Shown: positions 1 through 12,795, numbered from the stretch's first letter. The stretch is DNA of 27,280 bases from Trachelipus rathkii (GCA_015478945.1 JABUQX010117096.1:1-27280); one strand, 5' to 3'. The notes: generated by a model from the letters alone, not told the origin. Program-made: numbers and translations.

Positions 1-99
1 GGAGCAAGAGAGAGAATGAATATTCTAGTTATTTATTTCTTAATCTAAATGAATATATGTAGAAATAAGTGATATGGAAATAATTCTTCATTGGAGTGG

Positions 100-2160
100 G
101 AGATGAGTGTCTTCCAATTTTGGCTAGCAGTATACCATTCCCATTTCCAACCTGGGAAGGACCCTACATATCACGCAGACACTAACGCCATATATCTTCA
201 CGATAGCATCTGTAAAAGATGACGGAGAAGATAGAGGCTAAATCAACTTCTCACTGACGTATATAGCATTTTATCGACACGCAGTTTGGTTGCAAGTAGA
301 ACATCTAGCCCCTATATATGGAACCTTTTCTCAGGTTGGCACAAACGCAAGCTTTCTCCTCTATAATAAAATTGGTCCTGACTGTTTCTTCGACCTACGA
401 AAAGGCTTTACACGATTCCACATGGAATGTATTCTCCATATGTTTACACCGTGGCCTTACGGTGAGGCAACTTAATATCCCTCTTCCTTCAGTTCATATG
501 TCAAGTAGATCTTTACGGGTTCTGGCATGTTGACCCCACTCTGTACTCATACATTTTGAGATACCCGTTGAGTCCATAGGGGTGCCACATGAGTGTATCA
601 GTACGTCCTGCTTTTTTGCTCTCAGTTTCAATGATGTTCATTGCAAGCATATACCATCTTCAGTGTCGTGCTCTCTCTCATGTTAGGTTGACACCTGAAG
701 CAATAGTTTCTGAAGTCAAACTTCAATGCATTGAACGACAGGAGTGCAGTGTGCCAGGCATGGGTAGCTCGTGGTGTAATCACTCGGCGTTGTAACCTTC
801 TCTGTTGACTAAGAACGAAGACAAAGCTTTTCCTGAGTAGAGGTGAATTAATATACTTAGGAAATTAGACAGAGGTGATTTGTCTTTCTTTGCTGACACC
901 TATGACTCGCCCCATTAAACCCCGAGTCGGAAGTATGAGGTTCTTTGAGTATTATTGAACTGCCTACTTAAATATCTCCCCCTCCCTACCATATCCTCAT
1001 CTGAAGGAAGTATCAACTACCTAGCCGCTTATACAGGAGATATGTGAATTCTTAACGCCCATAACCTTACAACACTACATCTGGCTGATCTAAAGGGTAA
1101 CATTAGCTCCGTCTGTCTAGCATTGCATTGTGGTAGGTCAAAATGGTAAATTTATGCGTGGATATACGGACAGCGTCTCGTCAGGCATACTTGCGCCTTC
1201 TCGACCCCGTACACTATGACCGTATTCGTGCGGATATCACTTGGGACGTTTCGTTCTTCGCCAAAGTAAAGGTTTGAAGGTGGAGGCTGGGAAATACATG
1301 ATAATTAACTCCTTTTCTCTACGCTTCAAATCATCCAAACCATCGCCTTTTCACTAGAGTCTATCATCGCAATAGGTTCTACCATAGACCTGCCTCTTGA
1401 CTGTTTGCTAAAGTTGTAAGCGATATGTCTTCCGAGTTCTGGCGCCATCCTTGCTAGCCCGTTTTATTTTATATTTAGTATACTGAACTACGTAATGTCG
1501 CCCTTAATTGTTGTATCCGCCACTATCGTGGTGTGCACGAAGTTTGTATCTGCTTTAATATAGAATTAACGAGAAACCATTCTCTCTTACGAGAATGCTT
1601 CCTTTGCCACCTGCTTCTCCATGCGAGCGTCAGGTTAGCACTACAGCGACGGAGTATAGCTCCGGCGAGAGGGTGGTGTGAGTGCATCAGAGTTTTCTAG
1701 GAACTCACATGTGTCCCCATAGCTTCCTCTGACTCATATACCGTCTTACGACGCCGAGTTAGTTTGCGGGACTGTTTTAATTGAAAGGATTTCATGACTT
1801 CTAGATCTGCCAGACACACAAGATTTTTTCTGGAACAAGCAACAAGATGAGTGCTCTGCACTACAAAGCTCGAATGACAGTTACACACCCTATATGTACT
1901 TTAATCTGAGATACCCAAAAGTTTCTAATGATATTCTGGCAATGCAAGGACACAAGCATTGACATTTGCTGGGATTCACATTCACATGGGTATTCCTGGG
2001 TAACGAATTGGCTGACCTGAAACAATTACCTGTCGTAATTGATACTTCCCCTGTAGCCATCACTGAAGGAACACCTTCCTCAGCATGCATATTTCTGCTT
2101 AGCCCGACTCGACTAGGAGCTTCCTGCTGTTTGAGTCGGGTAAGAATTATCGTGTGACAA
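100..2160 (+). pseudogene. Non-LTR retrotransposon pol relic: reverse transcriptase plus RNase H (I/Jockey-like), frame-broken
   Basis: No single frame stays open, but changing frame gives, in order, words typical of arthropod I/Jockey-type pol proteins. PGKDP lies at 151-165 (the pre-palm 'P.PGKDPT' region) and QFG at 282-290. LTV followed by EKA and TW lies at 376-426, matching the 'LTV.FDLEKAYDTTW' block that carries the first catalytic Asp. GVP at 580-588 matches the 'GVPQGS' block. The 'GL.FD..L.W..HI' region is near 876-925. AYLRLLDPVHYDRIR lies at 1185-1229, and an 'FRSSP...VEAG' equivalent at about 1248-1291. The RNase H terminus is at about 1967-2015 (CW..H.HMGIPG, then NELAD after a frame change). 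The order and spacing fit RT followed by RNase H. The 5' part of the element lies outside the window. The order makes the identity firm. The clade is less sure: RNase H favours the I group, the RT words resemble Jockey/I. Every catalytic region is frame-shifted, so it cannot be functional as written. Confidence 0.8.
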
Positions 2161-2914
2161 AACTCTAGGTAAGCAATAAAGCCTTCCCTGGCGGATTTGG
2201 ATCGTCTTCTCTGCCGCTAATCGCGTCAGAGTGGTGTGTAATTGGCTCAACTATAAGATTATACATAATGTACATAAGGTAAGTAATCGCCACTTATATA
2301 TATGTCTTTTCTCTATCCATTACCCCTAAGGCACCTTATCATCGTGATGTATCCAAGAACTACTTACAACTCTCAGACACTATATAGGTATTTAACACTA
2401 ATGTTAACATTATCCATACATTTCACAATACTATATAATATAGCGCATCATATTTATATATTGCCAAAGAACAACATAATTTCAACAGTGACGCGATCTT
2501 TGCTTTCCTTCGAGAACTCATGTCTCTGCTTCACTATATAATAATATTAATAATTACTCACATTCTTTCAACTGTTGTTCATATTATTTAGAGAGTATCA
2601 TTATTTGGTTTTATATTATTTCATTTCATGATGTTTATGCAAAAAAAATTATTTTTAATACTACATTTACAGTTAATCTTTAATATATCGCACTTATCTA
2701 ATTAATAGATTTATGATTTCTCTATTCACATCCCACACAGAAGGTTGCATTACTGATCGTCTACTCTAACTATCTCATAAATGCTATCACTAAATAAAAT
2801 CGACTTGATCAGTACAACTTACACAATTTACTATGGGTATCACATAACGAGAAGTAGTACTCGGTGAGCGAGCAAATTGACATATGATAATAAGCTTGAC
2901 TGTATTTTTATATC
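2161..2914. other. AT-rich interval, no gene seen
   Basis: After the RNase H words of the upstream relic, sequence to about 2290 has balanced composition and may be the decayed 3' end of that element. From about 2290 it becomes AT-rich with short A and T runs. No protein similarity or RNA gene was recognised. Confidence 0.5.
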
Positions 2915-3049
2915 TATAACATATATTATATATATATTAATATTAGTAATATATAATATTAATAATAATATATATAATATATTTATAATTATATATATAT
3001 TATAAACCTTATTCTACTATCTATAATATATATATATATTATATTATAC

Positions 3050-3080
<31 letters not shown>

Positions 3081-3160
3081 TATATATAGATAATAATATA
3101 TATATATATATATAATATATAACCATATATATCATATAATATATAATTATCTTACTGTTC
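2915..3160. repeat. (TA)n-rich low-complexity tract
   Basis: Long alternating TA runs are interrupted by AATAAT-type units. A second AT-only tract follows at about 3293-3366. This is a decayed dinucleotide microsatellite with many self-complementary segments and no coding content. Confidence 0.9.
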
Positions 3161-3374
3161 TTTTTCATCTTACTCTTTATGCCTCCACAAAGAGGTAGGT
3201 AAAGATAGTGCGCTACTAAGCATTAGGATAGAAAAGTCAAGGTGAGGAGAACATAAAACGTCGACAAAGGAAATGGCTACTCAAGCCTCTACCATACTAT
3301 ATAATAAATTATATATTAATTATATATAATATATATAATTATATAATTATAGTATATAATATATTTACTATGTT

Positions 3375-3456
3375 CCGAATAGTGAAAAAGCCGAACACCG
3401 AATATTCGGCTAAACGTATTCGGCCGAATACCGAATATTCGGGGCCGAATAATCAC
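3375..3456. repeat. Palindromic CCGAATATTCGG-type interspersed repeat
   Basis: An approximately 80 bp block is made almost entirely of CGAAT/ATTCG words in both orientations. It includes two copies of the perfect 12-base palindrome CCGAATATTCGG, the palindromic TATTCGGCCGAATA, and flanking CCGAATA words at each end. It is abrupt against AT-rich flanks. Related sequence occurs at 9538-9576, so it is a dispersed repeat. Such CGAAT-rich palindromes occur in subterminal regions of some DNA transposons (hAT-like), but no transposon ends or target duplication were identified here, so that origin is inference. Confidence 0.75.
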
Positions 3457-6400
3457 TCCTCGAGTACTTAATTAATTAGGATGAGCTCCGTGACAGACAG
3501 AAAATCCCCCGAAGATAGCGAATTATAATGGAAAAGTTCGGCTTATCCATCTGTCAGGGAGAAAACACACTTAAAGCAACATCATTGGATAACACGTCAG
3601 GTTGCAAACACGAAAAAAAGGTGTACATCCTTTTCTGGGCACTATGGTGGACTTTCCGAGTAAACGATGAGATATAGCCACCAGTTAAATCATCACGCGC
3701 CGCCATTCTCAGGTCTCTCTAGTAATTTCAATCATCTTGTTATTTCTCCTCGGCACCTATCTCGTCCAGAGAGTATCACATATCTCATCTCAGACATTCG
3801 TCACCGCGACTCAATCCACTTTCTCTTTCCGTCTCCCATGTCGTTGTTCCCGACACCAACTTCACCACTGAATCCATATTTCTCTGTCTAATCACTACCT
3901 CGACTCTTCATATCAATTGAACACACATCTTCATGTCGACGCTGACCACACCAGATCTCAAAATCTCTTGTATTATGTGTTATTCTCCTTCATAGTTATA
4001 TCTACTCACTTTCTTCAACTACCACACAACTCTCTAATACGTTTCATGTATATTAGCTACATTCCATGCAGTCTAAGATTAATATCTCTTTGCGACACAT
4101 GTCGAGATGCTATAGTGCCGCAACGTCTATTGAGTATTGTTCCAAACTTTAGTAGTCTACATGTATGGATGCCCCAATGACCCGTGGAAATGAAACATAT
4201 GAACTAATTATATCTTCATGCCATGTTTATTCCAAGAACGATAGTCTCCATCGACCATTAACAATATAACACGCTAAACTCAGGACATATGCCTTATGTA
4301 GGAGTTAAGTGTACTTAGCTCCCTTTAACAAGTGTACAAACGATGACATCAATTGTATAAGTATTGCACCAGCACCTAACCGTTTGGTGATTCTAGTTCA
4401 CGAGTTGTGAACTTCCCTGACAGACACTGTTGGCTCTCTGCTTATCCGAGTAGGTTGCACGTCCTTCTCACTGAACACACCCAAATAAATCTAACCACTG
4501 GACCCTATGGAATAATCAGTAAGATAACACATTCTCAGATGAGAATAGAGAGTCGCGAGGTAACGCTATAACTCACAGAGGACAGTGACCTGTGTCAACC
4601 CTTCGATAAACTAAGCAAGGAGGCATACATGCTTAATCTTATGCCGATTTATATACCCTTACTTTACATCACCTAGCCATCGTCGCACTCACCCAATCTA
4701 TACTCAATCACGTCTTCAGTATGATTCGTGGCGACTGTTCACATCAGAATTCGACACATCCAAGCAGCACTTCGATATATAATAGTGTGTATGGTTGTTG
4801 CTACTAGCACCAACGGCAACAGCGACTCCTCTATCTGCATTTCGTGTCTCTACCTCATTAGGGGTTACCTAGATCACGCAATATGGAGAGAGTTCCTGAT
4901 CATCGCAAAAATCAAGGCAGTTTGGAGAGGCTCCACTCAGATATCTGGATCAATTGTATGTAAATATGTCCGAATTCCTTTCGATAACCCCATGCCACAG
5001 TAAATCCATCTCGAATAACACCAAGCGAGGAGAGTAACACACAACCTCTGGTCTCATATTCAGCACTACTAGTAACCGTAATATCTCACACATTAGAATA
5101 ATTTCTCTAGATTGGCTATTAGCTAACGCCACTTTCACTATCCCGCTCGATGAGCGGCACATATAACTTTTGAGATTCTCACTTCAGAGAGGACCTACCT
5201 CACAAAGACACGAATAACACTACAACAGACATTAATACCTGCCATAGAGAGAGTATAGAAGCCTACTCGACTAGGAAACTATTAACTCTAGTAAGTGAAC
5301 CCCCGATCTGTGATAACAAGAAGAGTACACACTCTAATAATTCCACTACATTACATTTACTAATATATTATTACACATTTCTGTGAAGGCCCTTGAGACA
5401 TGATGGTTTGTGTAATCAATGTCCTAATCCGCAAATTATATACAACACACGTACCTCTGGCTCCTGATTAGAAGACAGAAAAAAGATGGGCATATTTCCT
5501 ATAAGATGCCGCAGCCAAAACTACGTTGACATCCATTCTTCTGTGATGCCGAGCGCACCCTAAGTGCTACATCAAGTACCAAAGACTGTGTTCGAGGAAG
5601 CTAAGTGTGAATTCGCCTATCACCCTCTCACTATCAAATGTAGCCAGCAATTTTCTGGGGAAACGCACACTAGTACACGGAACACTAGCGACTATGACAT
5701 AAACTTATCTACTCCTTTCATCTCTCATGGTAATTAAAGATCAACTAGAGTTTATCCACACACTTTGGTCATCCCTACTTATCACATTCCCTACAAGGGT
5801 ACTCAATTACCAGAAATATAGGTCTGTACCTCCAATGTCAAATAAGATAGAGCAGGGTTGACACTGCTATAAAACGCATCAAACAAGCATTTCTACACGA
5901 AATGCGCGAAATCGAAACGTTTACTCACCAAGGACCCTACCGCTCTTGAGTCTATGTTCACTAAAGTATACTCATATCATCTATTAACATGCATGATAGG
6001 CTTAACTACCTAGATACATGACAACTTTCTCACGCTTATCCGATCATGAGATATTCCATCTCACCTTACTAACTTAACTGCCTACAATGCCCAATTACGT
6101 CTAATGAATAAGTATGAAAGACTTTCATCTAGCGCACCATAAAAACCACAGCACATTCACTAACACCATCATCATTACTGTGAACGCATTCATGCGTCGC
6201 ACGATATCATCAAAGTCTGTTTCTGTTGTCCCAACACCATACTCTACCATCCATTTCTCATTCAGTTTACCATAAGTGTATATAAGTGATCAAACCCAAT
6301 ATATCATTACTTCAAATGCCACATGTATCATAAGTCATTCAGATTCGCACGCTATTTATGTTTCTCTCATCTCTTCAACCTTTCGCGCCCTTCCACCTAT

Positions 6401-7004
6401 CATACCAATATAGAGTAAGCTTCCTACATTTATACCCTAAATATTGTATATACCTCATGTCTTATACCTACTTTATACCAAACTGAGTTATTATATATCA
6501 CTACTTACATTAGTTATTCTATACACTCGTATTAGCACCCTTTTTAAGTTATTTTCTCTATTTTCTCTTATATATATAATTCCATAAGACATCTTTCTTT
6601 TAGAAACTTCATTCCATTTGCTTATTTTATGAGTAACATTTCAATACCAGCTAGCTTTACTTTTTTACCTATTTAACTCAGACGTTTCATACACCTATAT
6701 CATTCATATATTAACACCTATTCGCTGTTAATATACATCTTAACCTATCTACTTTAACACATCACAATCACACTATCCTTTGCTATACTACTCAACGAGA
6801 TATGCTCCTTATATTTATATTTGTTCAGTAGTATCAAACCTCGTTCACATTCTAACCGATTTATTAAGCGAGCGAGCTACTTAAACATATATCTATCCAT
6901 TAATTGCCTTTAGTTCATCTTATATATTAACTTCTTTAACTCTTATAATTTTATACTATGACTACTTATCTTTATCGTATACTACCTCACTATCTCTACA
7001 TACA
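3457..7004. other. Gene-free, partly G-depleted interval
   Basis: No recognisable gene. A 3460-3660 portion has more balanced composition without identifiable words. Much of the rest (clearest about 3660-4180 and 5700-7000) is poor in G on the plus strand. In 6361-6540 a hand count gives about 12 G against 49 C in 180 bases. It looks like low-complexity sequence derived from C/T/A-containing simple repeats, heavily mutated. Short open frames at 3667-3891, 3917-4180 and 4728-5003 have no domain features and follow the base composition. Confidence 0.5.
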
Positions 7005-7200
7005 TATCATATATATTATTATATTAATTATATTAATTAATATAATATATATATATATATATTTAATTTATATTTTATATATAAAAATATATATTAAATT
7101 ATATAATATATTAAATAATATATATATTATATATATATATAATATATTATATATCATATTATATAAATAATATATATTAATAATATAATATAATATAAAT
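7005..7200. repeat. (TA)n/(ATT)n-rich low-complexity tract
   Basis: Almost only A and T for about 190 bases, with alternating TA runs and ATTA units. An open frame through it encodes only I, Y, N, L and K residues and is a composition artefact. Confidence 0.9.
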
Positions 7201-9537
7201 TGTGAATATTATCATTTAGAAAAAAGTAAAATTATTATATCACTAAATCTAGATGTATATACTACACAAATATATCTCACACAATTATGACGATTGTGAT
7301 ATATTATGCACAAATAAACTAGATAACATTATTATTGGAATTACCGCATCATCAAAACTATATCAATATATGCAAAAGATACAAGATATATTTACATGAA
7401 ATATATGAAATACGCGAAATATAAAAGGAAAAGGGTAAAAACTCAAGATCTAAACCTATATATATGAGCAAACTACAGTATATCTACTAATATTAAAAAT
7501 CAATAATTATTTAAATGAAAATTATTAGAATAAGTATTTCGTAGTTAATAAGATATTCAAATACTATATAATAACTTCTATCATTGATATATAAGTCAGC
7601 TATAAGCGTTTAAAAATGATCAATGATAACATTTATAACGTTCTCCACCATTTCGGGGAGATAACCAATATATTCCTTGTTAGGCTTCATATTATACTAA
7701 TAAATATTCTTTTCAATCATAGGAGTATTAGGGATAGAGCTGAAATATTTATATATTATATTCTAAAATTCCATTCCAGTGTTTTCCACCAATTGAAGGG
7801 AATATCATAGTCTTCACTGGTCAAAGTAGTCTTTGAAATAATGACTATTTAATTCATTATAGAAAATGTAATTCCGTATACCGATTTTTATTACATTTTA
7901 TGATACAATAATCACATTCGATATCTATTAGATAAGGGACTTACGTTTTTTCAAAATCACAATCTTCCATATATAATTCTTTCTGTAGACGATATTTTGA
8001 TGCCTAACAATAATTTTCTTTAAAAAATCCATTTAATAGACATGATTAAAGACATATTAATCTCTATTACCCCACTTTATAACGTAAATATCATCGATCA
8101 GAGCAGAACATCAGTAGAGCTTAATATTTTCATTATAATAGCTTTCTTTCCAGTACCTCACGACCAAATTAATTCTATTGTTACATGATTACTATTATCT
8201 GAATTCAATTTGCTATAACAACTTAACGCCTTGAATCGCAGATCTAAGAACAGATAGCTAGCAGCACAAAAGATTATCAAAGAGACACAATAGTCCTTCT
8301 TTTTTCTTACACCAACGACTGGGAGGTTGAATGTCTCATAATGGCACCCTTGAAGCAAGAACAACGCTAGTAAATAATTGGTACCGTAACAGTATGACCC
8401 AAGTTACTTGCTTAAAATATATGAACACAGAAGTATTCTCACAAAAATAGACTTCCATTGCTCTATAACACACAGTATGGAAGGGATCACTTGGCGACTG
8501 TTACTTCACAAGTTTAATCTGATTTTTGATATTGATAGTGAATCTCGTTTCGTCCACTATATACACGTAAATGCAGACACTAATTTGAGAGCCGAACTCT
8601 TCAAAAAATGGCGGAGTAAACAGCCGAGTTTATCCTGGAGACTCGCAACTTCAGACCCTAAACGTATAGGTCATATCTTGCAGCAACTTGTTGGTTGGTC
8701 ACGATACATATCCCTTTTATCTATGAAAATTAGATAGCGGCACGCTATACGATCACACACGTCTGAATTAAGTTAATGAGCTGTTGACATTCACTGCACT
8801 GTAAACGTCTTCTTAAGCTTCAGCTAGCACCATAATCGCTGAAATGGTGAACCAGATGAGCGCAATGCTTCTCTGCAAGAGCTATATCTTATTTATATGG
8901 TCCCTTTATACATATCTCTCGCCTTTGCAAACGATCGCAACCTTTATCTCACATAATTACCTTCGAATCGTGAAGTATAAGGTGGCGACAACATTGTCGC
9001 AATAAAACATTTGAAATAGACTAGTCAAGTCACACCACTCTCTCCCTTTATTTTCTAGTCTACCGTAACTCAGTTTTGGTATGCCAATTCGATCTCGATT
9101 CCTGCCACGTATCACTAAATCGAACATCTAACTATTTTCATTAAGAATATTAACCTTGAAAAAACTCTGTACACGAGGACCCCATTATTACCGAGGTATC
9201 TGACAAACCTTCACAAAGATTCTCGCACATAATTGAACACCTAATCCTATCAAACGATGTACTTTCAGTTTATTACTTTCATTTTTATCATTTTTCTGCC
9301 AAATATCACAGTTCTCTAAAATTTCACTTCTTCATATTGAAATAATTTCACACATTACCTGATATTGACCTCAAAGTAAATTCTTATTTAGATTTTTTAC
9401 TAAAGCTCATATTTCCAATTTATCAATTCTTTGCAACACCTTAACACACCCCTAAGATTGCCCATCTGAACACATTCCGACGCTAATAGATTACTGTATC
9501 GCGGTATTCCAGATCCATGACAGTCTCAACAACTATC
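7201..9537. other. AT-rich interval without recognised genes
   Basis: Composition becomes less AT-rich from about 8.1 to 9.1 kb, a texture like that of the frame-broken relics elsewhere in the window. A 109-codon frame at 8408-8737 (+) and a 68-codon frame at 8364-8158 (-) lie here. Neither shows a motif I can assign. A decayed transposable element is the likeliest source, but that is inference. Confidence 0.4.
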
Positions 9538-9576
9538 CGAAATACCAGAATATTCGGCATTTTGGCCGAATAGGCC
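9538..9576. repeat. Second, shorter CGAAT-type palindromic repeat
   Basis: The block contains CGAAATACC, GAATATTCGGC and GGCCGAATAGGCC, the same vocabulary as the block at 3375-3456, inside AT-rich, G-poor sequence. It probably belongs to the same dispersed repeat family, truncated. Confidence 0.6.
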
Positions 9577-10639
9577 AAGAAACTACCGTATTGCAAAATA
9601 CTTACTTCAGTAATGAATCTAAGGCGCATGAATATCGTCACAAACAACTTCCTATCGAGTCACTCATTTATCAATCCCTACTAAAGGCTTATTGAACCTG
9701 ATCCACATCTTTAGTTATTTAATCAATAACTTCCATATAGCATCTCCGCATTAACTATTGTCGATGTCTTTATTCAACCGAATACATTGATCATAATATT
9801 TAAATCTATACAGACACTGTTATTCTAGCTGACACAAAACTAACATATATAGCTACACCATCAGAGGACGTCCTCGACTCACACCCAAGACCTTCACTCT
9901 TATTACTATTACGTTATCATTTCAAACACCCTCACTTATTATCCCACCCTGCCAAATAACCTCTTACTACCAATCCCCTCAAACTCTCTTCAGTATTTTA
10001 GCACTACATAACACATAAAATCACCAAATATCATAATCCGCATATAATAGAGGTACCGGAATACCTACACTATATATATACCTATCACATCACTACTCAT
10101 ACATAGCACGCTACCTTGTAAACACATATACAGTTTTTTATGACCATCAATATATATATATATATATATATTAATATATATATAAGTTATATAATCCCAT
10201 ACTCATAACTCTTTACATAACTCATCAATCTAATAATAACAAATTGAAATAACCAAGGATCATGAACTTACGTATATCCCTGCACTATCCGCTATATTAT
10301 ATGTTATGCGCAAAGCGATCAAAGTAAGTGTTGAGTATATATTTCATTTTTAACACATACTAGCATCTAACATATCGTCATATATTCATATTTTATTATA
10401 TATATAATATAATAATAACTTTTGATCTCACCATCTGAAAGTAGTACCAACACGCATACCGAAACCCCATAATCATACGATAGCACCGCTATAAGGAAAT
10501 GATTCCCTATTAATCCTATTCAATACGCCTTGAGAGTTGCATATTAAATCATTAAACAAATAACTAATTATTCTTCTTCTTACTATACCTCAAATTTTCG
10601 TACACAAGTCATTCGTTGGTGCGTTCACAGGATGTGGAA
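9577..10639. other. G-depleted AT-rich interval with short (TA)n tract
   Basis: In 9901-10020 a hand count gives about 38 C and 4 G in 120 bases. A (TA)n run occupies about 10150-10184. No gene or RNA signature was seen. Confidence 0.6.
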
Positions 10640-11064
10640 ATTGAGTTTTGATCCACAAATCTTTCTACCAGAGAACGCACCTCTTGTCTATACTACAAGT
10701 ACAGCGGTTCTCATAACAGCCTCTCACCGCGTGACTCCAGTTGGGTTTCACATCTTTCTTCGACAAAACTTATGGGAGTATAAAGAACTTATACACCCAT
10801 ACTCTATGAACATCCGATCTACACGAATTTGAGATACAGAGTTCGCGCTTGTGTATATTGGATGAACGTTATCCCTTATCTCTTGACCCCCGTATGTATC
10901 AGCGTGTGCTATTAATAGTAAGTCTCGCATTCTCTTTGCTGGAACTATAAAACCCGTTCGTCATATACGCTTTATTCAGACAACTTCCAAATCCAATTAA
11001 TCACCATCTCGCCTCCGTTCTTGATCATTTGACCAGTAATTTCATTACTACCTGCAGATTTAAA
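10640..11064 (-). pseudogene. Non-LTR retrotransposon reverse transcriptase relic (RTE-like family)
   Basis: Reading the minus strand, positions 11058-10975 form an uninterrupted 28-codon stretch containing NEITGQMIKNGGEMV and then WIWKLSE. This matches the pre-palm block of a common invertebrate non-LTR RT family ('K..G.D.I..EM+K.GGE...W...L'). A stop follows, and downstream (towards lower coordinates) a shifted frame gives SQIRVDRM at the distance where 'GK+YARILIDR+' is expected after the 'NYRGISLLS' block, itself not legible. No intact domain remains. The 28-codon block is convincing; the rest is supportive only. It differs in type and orientation from the relic at 100-2160, so it is a separate insertion. 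Clade assignment (RTE-like) is from memory of the motif and should be treated as provisional. Confidence 0.65.
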
Positions 11065-11358
11065 CCCTTTGCATTACAGGAGCTTACACACAACACGCTA
11101 TAAGCCAGGTAGCTATTTTTACCTTTTTTTTTGTTATATATTCACCTACCTTACTAATGAACATATAATCCTATACAAAATACCTTATTCGTATTTCTTG
11201 ACCATCAAAAACAGCACACGTTCAATACTTCACCATACTTCATTTACTAGACTAAATGATCTGACAGATCTTTTGAAAGTGTTCTTTTATCCACACTCCA
11301 CTCTTGCATTCACATTTCATTCAATTATACAAAGCACCATCGCCTATTTCATTATTCT

Positions 11359-11507
11359 TATATATCAAAGTATAATATATAATATATATATATATATACG
11401 GTATATATATATATATAATATATTATATAATATATAATATATATATATTATATATATATATATATATAATATATAATATAATATATATATATATATATAA
11501 ATAATAT
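11359..11507. repeat. (TA)n microsatellite abutting the LTR
   Basis: About 150 bases of nearly pure A and T end exactly where the LTR's TGTAA begins. Element A seems to have inserted into or beside the microsatellite. Because the flank is repetitive and the 3' LTR is absent, a target duplication cannot be recognised. Confidence 0.85.
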
Positions 11508-11684
11508 TGTAAATGGGCTGCCCATTGCATTCTTTTTTCCCCTTTCCAGGTGATGTGCCCATCTCAAGCGGGTAATGAAAGGGAGGAGTGCAGAAGGTGC
11601 ACACGAGACAATGGAAGACTTGGAGAATGGAGCTGGAGCTCAGAATGGCTTAATTAGCTAAGTTAAATGTCAAGGGCCTATGTG

Positions 11685-11716
11685 TATTTTAATATATATA
11701 TATATATATTAAAATA
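11685..11716. repeat. 32-base perfect AT palindrome in the LTR
   Basis: TATTTTAA, then alternating AT, then TTAAAATA reads identically on both strands for 32 bases. It is probably an expanded (TA)n flanked by an older inverted repeat. It may extrude as a cruciform; no function is shown. Confidence 0.85.
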
Positions 11717-12712
11717 TGCATGCCCACATTTTATTCATGTTGCTTATTACCACCTGTCCTTTTCAGGTATTATAAATACAGGTAATTAGGACTGACAAAG
11801 TAAAAGATAGTAGAGGTGAAATTTGTCAGTGCAAAGGAAGTTTTTCATGAAGAAGTATTGTTATTCTGATACTTTCATTTCTCGATTTTACTACATTGTG
11901 AAGATAGTAGCTATTCTGCTACAGTTATAATCGAGGAATTCTAGTCCCCTCCAAAGGGTATGTGCACCCTGCTTTTATAATTTTATGGTGCAATACTTTC
12001 AAATAACTTTGTCATTGCTAATTTAAGAGTTGCGTTAGAGGTCTGATAACTGCATTTTTGCAGGGATCGAAACTGGGAGCTGTTGCTCCGGGCTTGAGCC
12101 ATTGTGATTGTCGGCTGGGATCATATGATCGATTTCTTCACGGGACATAATCGTTTATGAACTGAGTGCCCAGTCCTTCCTTGGCCGGTTGTTCGCCATC
12201 TGGTTATTGTTCAACCGCGGCCCAATAATTGCCCTGAATCATAGCCGAATTTGCGGCCCATATATTGAATGCTGCCTCTTAGTTGACGCTACCGGAGGGT
12301 CGAGTGGTCACAGATGAACAAGTTACGTGTTCCATTAATTATGGTTTAATTTGTGATCGGCACTATCTTTAACGCACATAGTTTGTTGCAATCGATAATC
12401 TAAATTTTTACTAAATTGGGCTGACTAATATATGTTCTGGGAATTTTATTCACATTATTTACAACAATTTATTTTTATATAATCCCGAATCTGCTAATTG
12501 CCTTGTGCCTGTATTTAAGATTATCATTATTGTAGTTGTTAAATAACCGAAAAATAACTATTTTTATAACTTACCTTAAATATGCATATATCTAAATATA
12601 TGCATATTTTGATAGCGCGAGTTAATAATTATTAACCCGAAAATTACCATATTCTGCCATCTTAAAGTTGTGCGACTTATATTTTCGAATAGTGTATACT
12701 CTGTGGCTATCT

Positions 12713-12795
12713 TCGCGAGAATATCGATCGTTCTTGTAATTCAATTTTATTACCTTTACGATCCCGTCAGCGTCGATTGACCACTGTAATTGTAT
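12713..12795 (+). repeat. LTR internal repeat, copy 1, with hairpin
   Basis: The copy begins TCGCGAGAATAT and ends near TTGTAT. It holds a hairpin: left stem 12726-12740 (GATCGTTCTTGTAAT), 8-base loop 12741-12748, right stem 12749-12763 (ATTACCTTTACGATC). The outer 6 pairs (GATCGT/ACGATC) and inner 5 pairs are matched, with an internal loop between. It aligns to copy 2 about 180 bases downstream. Confidence 0.75.

Noticed and set aside
6958..7170. 70-codon Ile/Tyr/Asn-rich frame
   Set aside because: It lies within an almost pure AT tract.
8408..8737. 109-codon plus-strand frame
   Set aside because: No recognisable motif, and composition matches the surroundings. Possibly a decayed element, but not supportable as a gene.
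10790..10870. Plus-strand resemblance to an integrase zinc finger followed by YW.MN
   Set aside because: The minus strand carries a much clearer RT block in the same place, so the plus-strand resemblance is most likely coincidental.
11069..11604. Open frames of 122 (+) and 79 (-) codons over the TA tract
   Set aside because: They translate as alternating Ile/Tyr from (TA)n, and the minus frame runs into the LTR antisense. Composition artefacts.
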